Source of the DNA: Leptolyngbya sp. PCC 7375
GTDB lineage: Bacteria > Cyanobacteriota > Cyanobacteriia > Phormidesmidales > Phormidesmidaceae
Reading direction: 5' to 3'
DNA: 64,000 nt
Assembly (NCBI RefSeq): GCF_000316115.1
Contig: NZ_JH993797.1
Coordinates: 730,486-794,485 of the forward strand
In this document: piece by piece, positions 35,040-42,679 of the stretch
How positions within the stretch are numbered: position 1 is the stretch's first letter
How the letters are laid out: every line of letters starts with the position of its first letter
Translations under genes and position numbers: made by a program
Notes under the pieces: model-generated
Told to the model about the DNA's origin: nothing
Databases searched by the model: none
The model's input: only the letters and a program-made list of their open reading frames with translations

Positions 35040-35418
35040 AAAACTGATTCTTTTCTATGCCGATAGCGGTGACGATTCAAAGGATTATGCAACGCTAGTC
35101 CGTGGCGACGACCGTCAAGAGCTGCGATTGCTGGCCCAGTACTACGATTCCAGCAATAAGCCAATCCCTAATGAAGGCTACCGTCTCAGTGAATACAAGC
35201 GTGGCGAGATAGGCGGGGTGCTTAGGCCAACTCACCATCGTCCAGGGCCTTGGATGGTGGAAATTGTAGAAAATTACGTGCCAGACTTACCTATAGGCAC
35301 AGAGTTTGGCGAAGTGGTGATATGCACCTGTGGGTACAGCCCGTTACCTGAAGCTGAAAACCCATGGATTGAAATGATTCAGCGACAGGTGTCAGAAGAG
35401 CAGTTGGTGTCTGCTTAG
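35032..35418 (+). CDS. hypothetical protein, paralogue A partner
   Basis: 128 aa from ATG 35032. LILFYADSGDDSKDYATL, EGYRLSEYK, THHRPGPW and DLPIGTEFGEVVICTC are shared with 58192-58674. Two cysteines in CTCGY may bind metal. The function is unknown. The 3' flank (GGGTGCGATCGC...) is also duplicated at 58675. Confidence 0.65.
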   Translation: MTRKLILFYADSGDDSKDYATLVRGDDRQELRLLAQYYDSSNKPIPNEGYRLSEYKRGEIGGVLRPTHHRPGPWMVEIVENYVPDLPIGTEFGEVVICTCGYSPLPEAENPWIEMIQRQVSEEQLVSA

Positions 35419-35616
35419 GGTGCGATCGCGTTAGCCAAAGCTTTCAGGGTGGTAGGGGTGAGCGTCAACGGTTAGTTGGGGAGTAACAGTTGATACCCCT
35501 ATTAAAACAATCTTAAGCAAATCTAAAATTCCTCTCCTTGTAGGAGAGCCTAATGTACTGTAAAAATGTATTTAATACAGAACAAGCTTAAAGCTGCTGG
35601 CCCCAGATCATAGGAG

Positions 35617-36740
35617 TTACGCATTGACAAAAGTCCATCCATAGTATCAAGCGAAGGTGGCTTCTGTTGCATGGTCCAGAATAAACTGACGGATGACTGG
35701 CACAAACAACTGTCTCGATATCTCGTAACAGTTTCCAATCACCCCTTGAATACACAAGGTTTGTAACTTACCAAATGCTCGCAGTGCACAATAGAAATGA
35801 TTGCGAATAGCCTGTTCATCTCGAACATAGAATCTCTCAATATTGCATACTTGTTTGATCACTCGATGAAAACACTCGATTTGCCAATGCTCGTCATGGA
35901 CTTGCTTGAATTCAGCCCGAGTCAAGTGATTCAATTGCTCTAGGGTAGGCTGGTAGATGATGTAATAACGGGGTTCGTTTTTGAACGACTGACAAAACAC
36001 CTTAACCCAGCCAAACTCCTTGAGATACACCACTAATCCCGATTCTGGAATCTCTAAACTCTTTACCTGCACTAGCTTGCCACGTTCCAAAGAGACCTTT
36101 CGATTATCGGCAATCCCGAATAGAAAACCCACTTTCTCGTTTCTGAGAAACTTCAGATTCTCAAGACTTGAATACCAACTATCGCCCGTCACCCAGGTCG
36201 GTTTAATACCCCACTGCTTGACGTCGAGCACCATCTCTCTGAAATAGTCGTTTTTGGTTTTACCCTCCCGTTTATCGTAAATGCGAAAGTTAACGGGATA
36301 TGAATGCCCGGATAGATCAGTGTAGTACAATGTAATGAGATTAATCCCTTTGACTGTCCGTTTATGTTTGCCTGACCAAAAATAGCCCACGAAGGCACTC
36401 TTTTTCTGGTCTCGATAGGGTTTATCTTCAACGCTATCATCCACACTCAACGTGCCACCGACTAATGTGATCTCCTCTTTTACTTCGTTGAATAAATCTT
36501 CGGGTGTGTAACGTTCTCGTAATAAAAACCGATTCACACTATCGTGACTCACGTCTTCCAGGATTTCCGCTAACCGAACACAGCTGACATATTTGGGCTC
36601 TGCCATCAGGAATAAGGTGTAGAGGCTACAGTTGCAATGCGCCGTTGACGGTTTGGATAGCTCACGCATCGCTGGGTTAGACAGGAACAGATAGGGACAC
36701 CTATATCACTTCATAGCTTTGCTATTTTGTCAATGCGTAA
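35617..36740 (-). mobile_element. IS4/IS701-like element
   Basis: Perfect 16-bp terminal inverted repeats TTACGCATTGACAAAA at 35617-35632 and 36725-36740 bracket one transposase. About 1.12 kb. A target-site duplication was not clear in the flanks. Confidence 0.8.
35647..36669 (-). CDS. IS4/IS701-like DDE transposase
   Basis: 340 aa. Acidic residues in TLSVDDSVEDKP, WVTGDSWYSS and HWQIECFHRVIKQ give the DDE triad with the YREK-like IECFHRVIKQ helix. No frameshift is visible, so it is probably functional. Confidence 0.85.
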   Translation of the reverse strand: MRELSKPSTAHCNCSLYTLFLMAEPKYVSCVRLAEILEDVSHDSVNRFLLRERYTPEDLFNEVKEEITLVGGTLSVDDSVEDKPYRDQKKSAFVGYFWSGKHKRTVKGINLITLYYTDLSGHSYPVNFRIYDKREGKTKNDYFREMVLDVKQWGIKPTWVTGDSWYSSLENLKFLRNEKVGFLFGIADNRKVSLERGKLVQVKSLEIPESGLVVYLKEFGWVKVFCQSFKNEPRYYIIYQPTLEQLNHLTRAEFKQVHDEHWQIECFHRVIKQVCNIERFYVRDEQAIRNHFYCALRAFGKLQTLCIQGVIGNCYEISRQLFVPVIRQFILDHATEATFA

Positions 36741-36868
36741 GTTCTAGATCAATGTGTTGAGCTGGGGCTAACTTATGTGGTGATTTGCTCTGACTCCTTA
36801 CAGGTAGTAATGTTACAGCGTAGACTTTTGCGGATTGCGCCGCAAAACCTTTCTCAGATATCCTTGGC

Positions 36869-37261
36869 TCAAGCTGGACGGGACTGCCCTAGAACCCTTG
36901 AGATAGATTCAGCAAGAACCAAGAAATCAAATGGTTTCGCAATGATCTCTGCCGCACCTCGCTGTTTAGCTTCAAACTGATCCTGGGTACGATTGCGTGG
37001 GACTAACAAAATAAGCGGAATATGCTTGGTTAGATCGTTATTTTGTAACTGTTCTAAAAGGTCACCTTCATTCGAAGACATATCAACAAGAACAATGTTA
37101 GGTGCTCGATTTCGGATCACGGTTAACCAGGTTTGACTAGGTTTAACCATAGACACATGAAATCCAGCAACTATTTTTAAACCTTGCTGAATTACAAGTT
37201 GTAGGTCGTCAGACTCCTCAATCAACAACACACGAGGAGTATATGTAGGGTTTTCCGACAC
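36869..37261 (-). CDS. stand-alone receiver-domain protein
   Basis: 130 aa, GTG start. E15/E16, D60 and K109 fit receiver positions. The usual Thr/Ser switch position is Val/Pro (LLVPRNR), and one acidic-pocket Asp is Glu, so phosphorylation behaviour may differ from canonical. No output domain. An isolated gene among IS elements. Confidence 0.8.
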   Translation of the reverse strand: MSENPTYTPRVLLIEESDDLQLVIQQGLKIVAGFHVSMVKPSQTWLTVIRNRAPNIVLVDMSSNEGDLLEQLQNNDLTKHIPLILLVPRNRTQDQFEAKQRGAAEIIAKPFDFLVLAESISRVLGQSRPA

Positions 37262-37767
37262 GTCAGCCTCACAGAATGCTTGGTTTTTATAAAAGATTTG
37301 AGACTCGTAGACTTTGTTAGTGCGGAAAATGCCTGCAACCTTTGTTAATAGAAGGATTCACACGGATAGTTGATTTGGAGCCTTTGGATTGAATTCCTCC
37401 CAAAGGTAATGGGTTATTTTTTGTTTTGGCCATATGAGCCGCCTCTATTTGAGAGTAGTAAACGTTTTCTACACTACTCAGCTCTTAGACTATTTCTGAC
37501 ACGTAAAACAGTTTGATTCACGCGTCAGAAATAGTCTAAGCAAACTTATTTTTGCTCTATTATTCCAACTAACTGTCTTGTAGCTTAAATGGCAATCATG
37601 AGGAACTGGTGAGGATAGTGTCAACCAAATCTAAGCCTTGATACCTTCAGCCATCAGGAAGGTATAAACGAAAACAGGCAAAGAAGCTTAAGCGCCTTAG
37701 CATAAGTGATGAGCTGAGTCCTCAAAAGACGCCGCTCATCACTTAATGTCGATGATCCTCTTTTGTT
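37262..37767. other. non-coding region with two hairpins
   Basis: No gene seen. A long hairpin at 37484-37540 has 21-base arms beginning CTTAGACTATTTCTGAC, with one mismatch and a 15-base loop. A shorter GAGTAGT/ACTACTC pair lies just upstream (about 37453-37479). No T-run follows. It may be a MITE-like remnant or an RNA processing signal. Confidence 0.5.
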
Positions 37768-38010
37768 ATGAAAACCCTTATTACTCAGTTGTTCGGCCTA
37801 CGCCAAAAATCATGGTGGCTGGAGATAGCGACAGGTTCTCCGACGTGTGAGTATTATTTTGGACCGTTTAGTTCAGAAACCGAGGCGGTCCAAAAGCAAC
37901 CTGGCTATGTGGAAGATATCGAGCAAGAGGGAAGTGAAGTACTGCGCATATCAGTCGTACATCGGCAAGCACCGACTCAACTGACGGTTGAGTATCCTAA
38001 CGCAGCGTAA
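37768..38010 (+). CDS. DUF1816-family cyanobacterial protein
   Basis: 80 aa. The core KSWWLEIATGSPTCEYYFG-PF...EAVQKQPGYVEDIEQEG matches the DUF1816 family, found almost only in cyanobacteria and of unknown role. The ATG follows TTTTGTT, so the ribosome site is weak. Its own terminator follows. It looks like chromosomal cargo among mobile genes. Confidence 0.85.
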   Translation: MKTLITQLFGLRQKSWWLEIATGSPTCEYYFGPFSSETEAVQKQPGYVEDIEQEGSEVLRISVVHRQAPTQLTVEYPNAA

Positions 38011-38013
38011 TAC

Positions 38014-38085
38014 CCCACTCATGAAGCTGACGGATTGTTGTCGCTTCCTGACATGGTGATAGGCGACAACAGGAGTGGGTTCTTT
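38014..38085 (+). terminator. compound hairpin terminator of the DUF1816 gene
   Basis: Outer stem CCCACTC/GAGTGGG encloses inner stem GTTGTCGC/GCGACAAC and is followed by TTCTTTAT. Confidence 0.75.
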
Positions 38086-38376
38086 ATATTCACCAATGCT
38101 GAGCTGCCGTTTTGACGTCTGTCTCTAAGGCTTCAAAATATGTTAGGTTTCGATTCCTGAGCTAGATGGGCTGTGACATGAGTGGCGATCTCAATTCACC
38201 CAGCCTCAGGCTATGCGCGATCGGAGGATAACGATCAAGATGAATAACAACCATAAGTGAGCTGCGATCTCTCAGGCCCTAACTGCCTGTTCCAATTCCT
38301 GCATCACTGGTGGATGGAGGCCAGGGTTACGTGTGATGAAGCAGCGGGTTAATGTTTTTGTGCTCCGTGATGCTGA

Positions 38377-38408
38377 ACCGCCCGGTGCGGACACGCGTAC
38401 CAGGCGGT
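38377..38408 (+). other. group II intron domain V-like hairpin (possible remnant)
   Basis: ACCGCC...GGCGGT outer stem with an inner GGTGCG/CGCGTACC stem (one bulge), resembling the 3' end of bacterial group II introns. No intron-encoded reverse transcriptase is adjacent. The surrounding 38086-38518 shows no gene. Confidence 0.3.
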
Positions 38409-38518
38409 GTAGGAGTGGGAATTTGAACTCTATAAAAATACTGAAATACTGTGCTTTAAATACAGTATTCAACCATATACCCCAGATAGGCTAATGCTCA
38501 TTGTATTATTCAAAACTG

Positions 38519-38746
38519 ATGGACTGGCCAACTGGGCAATGGGTTGAATGCCTACACACTCAAGAAAAAGGAAGAATTATCCCATACGAAGGCCGCTCTA
38601 TCTGTATCGCCTTAGGAAACGGGATTACCCTCTATATCTCACCTGAATCCCTGCAAAGTCTAGGGTGGAGGCTAATGCAGCATAGTGACCAATATAGAAG
38701 CGGGTTGGCAGTCTTTGAAAGTGGCCCAACTGCTAAAGATGGCTAG
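38519..38746 (+). CDS. small hypothetical protein
   Basis: 75 aa from ATG 38519. Beta-rich: WPTGQWVECLHTQEKGRIIP, then SICIALGNGITLYISPESL. No family recognised. Possibly a small regulatory or immunity-type protein of the element. Confidence 0.5.
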   Translation: MDWPTGQWVECLHTQEKGRIIPYEGRSICIALGNGITLYISPESLQSLGWRLMQHSDQYRSGLAVFESGPTAKDG

Positions 38747-38776
38747 AGTCTGTGGCAAAGAGGTGAAAACGCTAAT

Positions 38777-38881
38777 ATGACCACGCTAATCATTGCCACC
38801 ACGGTTTCCCTAAGCCTTCCGGGGGCCTTAGCCGTGGCTATCTGGAGCTTGACCATGACTAAGCCCACCAGCGAAGCATGA
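38777..38881 (+). CDS. 34-residue membrane peptide
   Basis: MTTLIIATTVSLSLPGALAV followed by AIWSLTMTKPTSEA: one membrane helix and a short polar tail. It lies 30 bp after the preceding gene. Moderate support only. Confidence 0.4.
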   Translation: MTTLIIATTVSLSLPGALAVAIWSLTMTKPTSEA

Positions 38882-39244
38882 ATCGGAGCAGACGATTAGG
38901 GTTAAGGATTGACTAACTGAGGCTAACCAAAGCACCTTCGGGAGGCATGCTTTTCATTCCCGAAGGTGCTGGAGAAGGCACGCAAGCTAGAAGCGTTTGT
39001 TCCTCAGAGATAGGCTTCCTGCAACCATAAAACACCAAGCCTATTGCCCCTACTTTGCGTGCAGACTTAGGGTGCCCCGTTCCATCAAGTAATATCGTTT
39101 CTGTCCGAATAAAAAAGCCTCGTCAGTGATTATGCTGGCGAGGCCACAAGTGCACGGGGATTAGGCCGTGAGCAATACTTATCAAATTCCCTATCAGCAT
39201 GCCCTTTTACCCCATCAACTCACCAAGTCTTCAAGCCCCAACAA
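38882..39244. other. non-coding region with two strong hairpins
   Basis: A 13-bp perfect stem AGCACCTTCGGGA at 38931-38970 (14-base loop) and a minus-strand Rho-independent terminator at 39111-39144 (GCCTCG.CAG stem followed by six T on that strand). No gene seen. Confidence 0.6.
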
Positions 39245-39398
39245 AAAAAAGCCCAGCACCTGGCCGGGCGCGACCACTGTAAGTGGTAAATGACTGTCCT
39301 ATAGTACGACATGTATCAGGTTACTTTGGGTAGCCTAGGCTACGTAGTTGGAGGTGTCGCCGCGCTCTGGCTGCATGTTACGCATTGCCTGGGGGTTG
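39245..39398 (-). ncRNA. candidate small-RNA element, copy 1
   Basis: On the minus strand: a GTAGCCTAGGCTAC palindrome, CCCAAAGTA, a TGTC...GACA stem whose loop holds GTACTATAG, CAGTCATTT, ACTTACAGTGGTCGCGCCC, then a hairpin and a T8 run. The same order is found at 53325-53481. It has no ORF and the conservation spans only this unit. It looks like promoter, short transcript and terminator. Confidence 0.5.
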
Positions 39399-39483
39399 AC
39401 TGGCTCCCAGGTTTTTTGGTGGGGGGGTTGTGTGGGTGGGAAGGCGGATAATGAATCTGGGTTGATGGCTAATACTGTATTGG

Positions 39484-39897
39484 TTAACTACAGTTCAACG
39501 CATTTATCTGAGCTTCAACAGCAGAAATTTGCGTCCCTACCTGTATTTTCTGATTTCTTATACTTGCCATCAATTCTCTAGCTTCGGCGATTTGCCGTTG
39601 TATAGCCCGATATTGAGAAGAATTAGGTGAAAGATGTGAGAGCTGAGTGAAAAGTGCACCTACTGTATTAGCAAGATGCATCTCTTGGTGAGCCAAAAAC
39701 TGTCTTTGTAGTTGTAAGTCACTTAGCCTTGAGCGTAGTATTTGCAACCGACTAACGCATGGTTGCAAATACTGAGATGCTTCAACAGTAGAAAATCTAA
39801 CGCCATTTTGCAATGAATTCGTCGCTGCTACAGTTCTAGGCAGAGTCAATCCCCCTACAAATATTGAGGTTGCCAGACAGGCTAAAGTCTTTCTCAT
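39484..39897 (-). CDS. exported coiled-coil protein
   Basis: 137 aa from ATG 39897 (a start 18 bp upstream is possible). Signal peptide MRKTLACLATSIFVGGLTLP ending near AAT. The mature part is one long heptad-rich helix pair (VSRLQILRSRLSDLQLQRQF, IQRQIAEARELMASIRNQ) with a Cys near each end, possibly disulfide-linked. Function unknown; periplasmic. Confidence 0.65.
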   Translation of the reverse strand: MRKTLACLATSIFVGGLTLPRTVAATNSLQNGVRFSTVEASQYLQPCVSRLQILRSRLSDLQLQRQFLAHQEMHLANTVGALFTQLSHLSPNSSQYRAIQRQIAEARELMASIRNQKIQVGTQISAVEAQINALNCS

Positions 39898-39983
39898 GTT
39901 GGACCCATAAAACATAAATCCTATATTACGCCACTCATTTCTACATCTAGTCTGTCATCAGGACTACCCCCGCAAGCCCCCAA

Positions 39984-40011
39984 CAAAAAAACCGCCCCCG
40001 AAGAGACGGCT
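39984..40011 (-). terminator. terminator of the anti-defence cassette
   Basis: On the minus strand: a CCGTCTC-TTCG-GGGGCGG hairpin (UUCG loop, two G-U pairs) followed by seven T, about 40 bp after the Tad1-like stop codon. Confidence 0.75.
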
Positions 40012-40050
40012 GAGGTGTGCGTGTTGGGTGGGGTGTAGACGCAAGGAAAA

Positions 40051-40410
40051 TTACTTTTGGTTCAGCCCTTCAACTTTCCTGGCAGACCTATCTTTCGTTC
40101 TCGCTTCCATCCACTGCATGGCCTTCTGAAGACTGGCTAGCGCCTGCGCGTTTTCATTGCAAGCGTACGGGCCAGACTGGAACCCTTGCAGCCGGTGGAT
40201 AACCATGGCAAGCAAATGCTCATTCTGAATTCCATTCAAGCCAACTTCTTGGACAGGGCCTTTTTGGAAGTTGGTCTCAGTGTAAAATTCAGCGCCGTCT
40301 GCTTCTATCTCTGTTCGATACTGATGGCATCCGTTACCTTGCCCTGGCTCATCAACCACAAAAACTCGGTTGACGGTGCCTGCATAGGCTTGTTCAAAAA
40401 TCTTTTGCAT
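40051..40410 (-). CDS. Acb2/Tad1-type anti-defence sponge
   Basis: 119 aa from ATG 40410 (GGAG seven bases upstream). The C-terminal helical hairpin NFQKGPVQEVGLNGIQNEHL, LAMVIHRLQGFQSGPYAC, NENAQALASLQKAMQWMEAR and T-x-DR-x-x-R-x-VEG fits the phage family annotated as the Acb2/Tad1 domain. Known members sequester cyclic nucleotide or gcADPR signals made by CBASS or Thoeris defence. The N-terminal ~45 residues resemble Tad1 in carrying an additional beta part. Last gene of a three-gene cassette with a holin-like gene, as in many phages. The ligand is not predictable here. Confidence 0.75.
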   Translation of the reverse strand: MQKIFEQAYAGTVNRVFVVDEPGQGNGCHQYRTEIEADGAEFYTETNFQKGPVQEVGLNGIQNEHLLAMVIHRLQGFQSGPYACNENAQALASLQKAMQWMEARTKDRSARKVEGLNQK

Positions 40411-40465
40411 TGTTTTACTCCAGAACGTCTTGGGGTGCAGTCCTCCGATTAATCCTGATTCCACC

Positions 40466-41344
40466 TCAGTTTGTGTGAGAGGATTTAATCAACGGTCTCC
40501 GTCCATTGAGAGAAGAGGCAATTAACAAATTACGCATCCAGTCGTCATGATATCGGAAGCCATTGAGTTTCTCAAAGGGACACAAACAGCCTTCATTTTG
40601 CTGCTGAGTTTTACGACAGAATGGATGAAAATTCCACAGCATCGCCATGGAGCGAACGGATAACTCAGCGGCCTCCCAAGACCCATGAAAATCTTGCATG
40701 GCATAGAGTGCTCGGTCAAGATAGTTCATGGGGCGATCCACTTGATTACTGGTGCGATAGGCATCAGGAACGTCAAAGGCTCTCTGGAAAAATAGAGATT
40801 TTTCTCTGAGTCGTTGTAACCGGTCATTGATGGCGTTGGGAAGATCCACCGATTGTGTCCATTCGAGAAAACGACGCAATCGTTGAGCAAATTGACGTTT
40901 GCCAGTAGCGTGATAAATATGCCAAAGCTTGTCGGTTAAGCAGGTGCGTAAATCAGGCTTAGAGCGACACCAATCACGCACTTTAATTACCTCATGTAGA
41001 AAGCACAGAATCCAGGTAATGCCAGGGAATAGGGTTTCCCAGGCTCGACGAGTCGCGTCCCATCCATCCGTGGTGACCGTCTCAGGGCAATAGTCAGGGG
41101 CATGGTCGCTCATCTCTTGCTCAAAGTCCCCATAAGCCGCTTGCAAGTCCTCGTATCCAGCCGTTGGGCTCAAACCACTGCCTACAATACAGCCTTTAGC
41201 CGCTGTCACCGCCCAATAGATACGCTCTCCTTGATGGCTACAATGCTTTTCATCGGCCACTAGATGGGGGGGAGCGACTCTTCTGTTTTCAACGTTGTTC
41301 CGACAATGGATGCTCTGCCAAGAGATTGACACAACCGATACCAA
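40466..41344 (-). CDS. transposase, catalytic part (second frame)
   Basis: 292-codon frame. APPHLVADEKHCSHQGERIY opens the catalytic region (D in VADEKH), followed by TVTTDGWDATRRAW, ILCFLHEVIKVRDW and MLWNFHPFCRKT, a pattern of DDE transposases often seen in cyanobacteria. It overlaps the upstream frame by 85 bp, so the full transposase needs a frameshift, programmed or mutational. The ATG shown is probably not a true start. Confidence 0.7.
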   Translation of the reverse strand: MVSVVSISWQSIHCRNNVENRRVAPPHLVADEKHCSHQGERIYWAVTAAKGCIVGSGLSPTAGYEDLQAAYGDFEQEMSDHAPDYCPETVTTDGWDATRRAWETLFPGITWILCFLHEVIKVRDWCRSKPDLRTCLTDKLWHIYHATGKRQFAQRLRRFLEWTQSVDLPNAINDRLQRLREKSLFFQRAFDVPDAYRTSNQVDRPMNYLDRALYAMQDFHGSWEAAELSVRSMAMLWNFHPFCRKTQQQNEGCLCPFEKLNGFRYHDDWMRNLLIASSLNGRRPLIKSSHTN

Positions 41345-41733
41345 TGCATCTCCGAGCGACCCAATACGTAAGCAATCCCATCATAGGAGAGGCCATGCTT
41401 TCTCAAATACATCGCTTTGCCCGCTAGCTCAGACGTTTCACTCATATAAGGGGTGACGAAATCGGGACGCAGTTGATAGGCCGTTTTTTGGTTGGGAAGA
41501 TAAATACGACGTGTTTTTAGGTGCTGGCGAGCTGAGGTCACCCACCCATGAAACCGATATCCCTCCTCAATTCCCTCGGGGAACAGCTCCGGATAGCTGG
41601 CTATTTGCTCGTTCAGGTACTCTCGGTAGGCCTCACGGTCCTCAACCAACTGGTCATAATCAAGGGTATCGGCTATGGGCAGGCAGATCGTTTTATCCCC
41701 TGCTGTCCCTCGTTGCTTGCGTTTGGCCATCAT
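41260..41733 (-). CDS. transposase, N-terminal part (first frame)
   Basis: 157 aa. Starts MAKRKQRG; contains KAMYLRKHGLSYDGIAYVLG, an HTH likely to bind the IS ends. It ends shortly after the point where the second frame takes over (about 41300). The two-frame layout is similar to OrfA/OrfB elements. Confidence 0.65.
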   Translation of the reverse strand: MMAKRKQRGTAGDKTICLPIADTLDYDQLVEDREAYREYLNEQIASYPELFPEGIEEGYRFHGWVTSARQHLKTRRIYLPNQKTAYQLRPDFVTPYMSETSELAGKAMYLRKHGLSYDGIAYVLGRSEMHWYRLCQSLGRASIVGTTLKTEESLPPI

Positions 41734-41776
41734 ACTTGGCCTCCAAACTCGATGACCTTATGATATCCAAACAAAC

Positions 41777-42076
41777 TTAGTTGGAACTAGGATTAATCCA
41801 GCGAGACTCTACCCCTGATTGTCTGTGAATCAATGAGAACTGCCGCTGAAACCACACCCAGCCCCAGCTAAGTTTGGGGATTAAAAACGCATCGCTGAGC
41901 ACCAGGTCACCGTCTTGGACATCAGGGAACGGCTCTTCTTTGATGCTTGGATGCGCGAGTGCCCAAACATTGGCGGCTAATGCAGTCTGGCGGCTGATCT
42001 CATCAACACTGCCAGGTTGGGTGGCTCTCTCTAGGGCCGATAATCCGGCTCTGGTGGCTAACTTTCTCCAGTTCAA
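41777..42076 (-). CDS. hypothetical protein with C-terminus altered by an IS
   Basis: 99 aa, start TTG 42076 (TTGA overlap with the previous gene, GGAGGTGAT upstream). Without the IS the frame would end ...RWINRRTAPQDVLE just before the Tad1-like gene; now it ends RWINPSSN inside the IS. The body (ATQPGSVDEISRQTALAANV, LSWGWVWFQRQFSLI) matches no recognised family. Middle gene of the holin-like/Tad1-like cassette. Confidence 0.6.
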   Translation of the reverse strand: MNWRKLATRAGLSALERATQPGSVDEISRQTALAANVWALAHPSIKEEPFPDVQDGDLVLSDAFLIPKLSWGWVWFQRQFSLIHRQSGVESRWINPSSN

Positions 42077-42435
42077 GCGGCATCACCTCCTAGTTTCTCG
42101 CCAAAGATCTTGATTGACCATAGTTGAGCCGCACTCTTGATCAGCTCAGCGACCTGACCCTCAGTTAGAGAAGTAGTCTTAGCGATACTCTCGGCGGCTT
42201 CTCTGGCAACGTCCACAATGTCGATACTACCAATCTCTAAATCAGCCCGACCCATGAGCAACGTGTCCATGAGACCAAGAATCTGGGCCAATACTTTAGC
42301 GTCCGGGTTGAATTGAGTGAGTTTTTTATTGATAAATGGCAGGGCTTTAGTGATCAGCACCATACCAAAGCCAGTGACCCCAGCCACAACAGCATCATGC
42401 AGCGTGGGGGAAGTGAAGATTGCAGGAATGTTCAT
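42073..42435 (-). CDS. holin-like small membrane protein
   Basis: 120 aa from ATG 42435 with AGGAAA upstream. One or two hydrophobic segments near the N-terminus (LHDAVVAGVTGFGMVLITKA) and an amphipathic C-terminal half (REAAESIAKTTSLTEGQVAE). The position ahead of a Tad1-like gene resembles phage lysis/late cassettes. The holin call rests on size, topology and context only. Confidence 0.45.
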   Translation of the reverse strand: MNIPAIFTSPTLHDAVVAGVTGFGMVLITKALPFINKKLTQFNPDAKVLAQILGLMDTLLMGRADLEIGSIDIVDVAREAAESIAKTTSLTEGQVAELIKSAAQLWSIKIFGEKLGGDAA

Positions 42436-42466
42436 TAGTGTTTCCTGAGTGAAAGCGTGAGACACA

Positions 42467-42679
42467 TCAAGGATAACCCATACGTCCTGAATAGTTGTTC
42501 CTATTTAAAGACATGAAAAAACAGCCGCTGTTCAGGACGGCTGCTGTCTTAGGTTTGAAGTTTGTTGAGTTATAGCCTCTCCCGCACATCGTAATAAGCT
42601 CCCGAGCAACTGCGAGGCTGCGATCGGGAGCTAGCGTGTGTTGGTGCTTGAGTAAGAGATAGGCGGAGTAGCTATTCAT
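42467..42679 (-). CDS. doubtful small gene containing a terminator
   Basis: 70 codons; the ATG overlaps the previous stop (ATGA), which favours translation. A Rho-independent terminator lies within the last third of the frame, so the final ~25 residues would need read-through. N-terminal sequence MNSYSAYLLLKHQHTLAPDR. Perhaps a shorter ancestral gene. Confidence 0.3.
   Translation of the reverse strand: MNSYSAYLLLKHQHTLAPDRSLAVARELITMCGRGYNSTNFKPKTAAVLNSGCFFMSLNRNNYSGRMGYP
42515..42543 (-). terminator. terminator of the 44.2-42.5 kb operon
   Basis: CAGCCG/CGGCTG stem with a 10-base loop and a T-run on the minus strand (A-run 42515-42521 on plus). Confidence 0.8.

Larger units (their letters stand above)
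40456..41790 (-). mobile_element. insertion sequence, family not identified, 9-bp target duplication
   Basis: Related ends TGATTCCACCTCAGTTTGTG and TAGTTCCAACTAAGTTTGTT (read inward) with GATTAATCC directly repeated at 40447-40455 and 41791-41799. About 1.33 kb with two overlapping reading frames. It replaces the C-terminus of the gene upstream of the Tad1-like gene. Confidence 0.75.
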
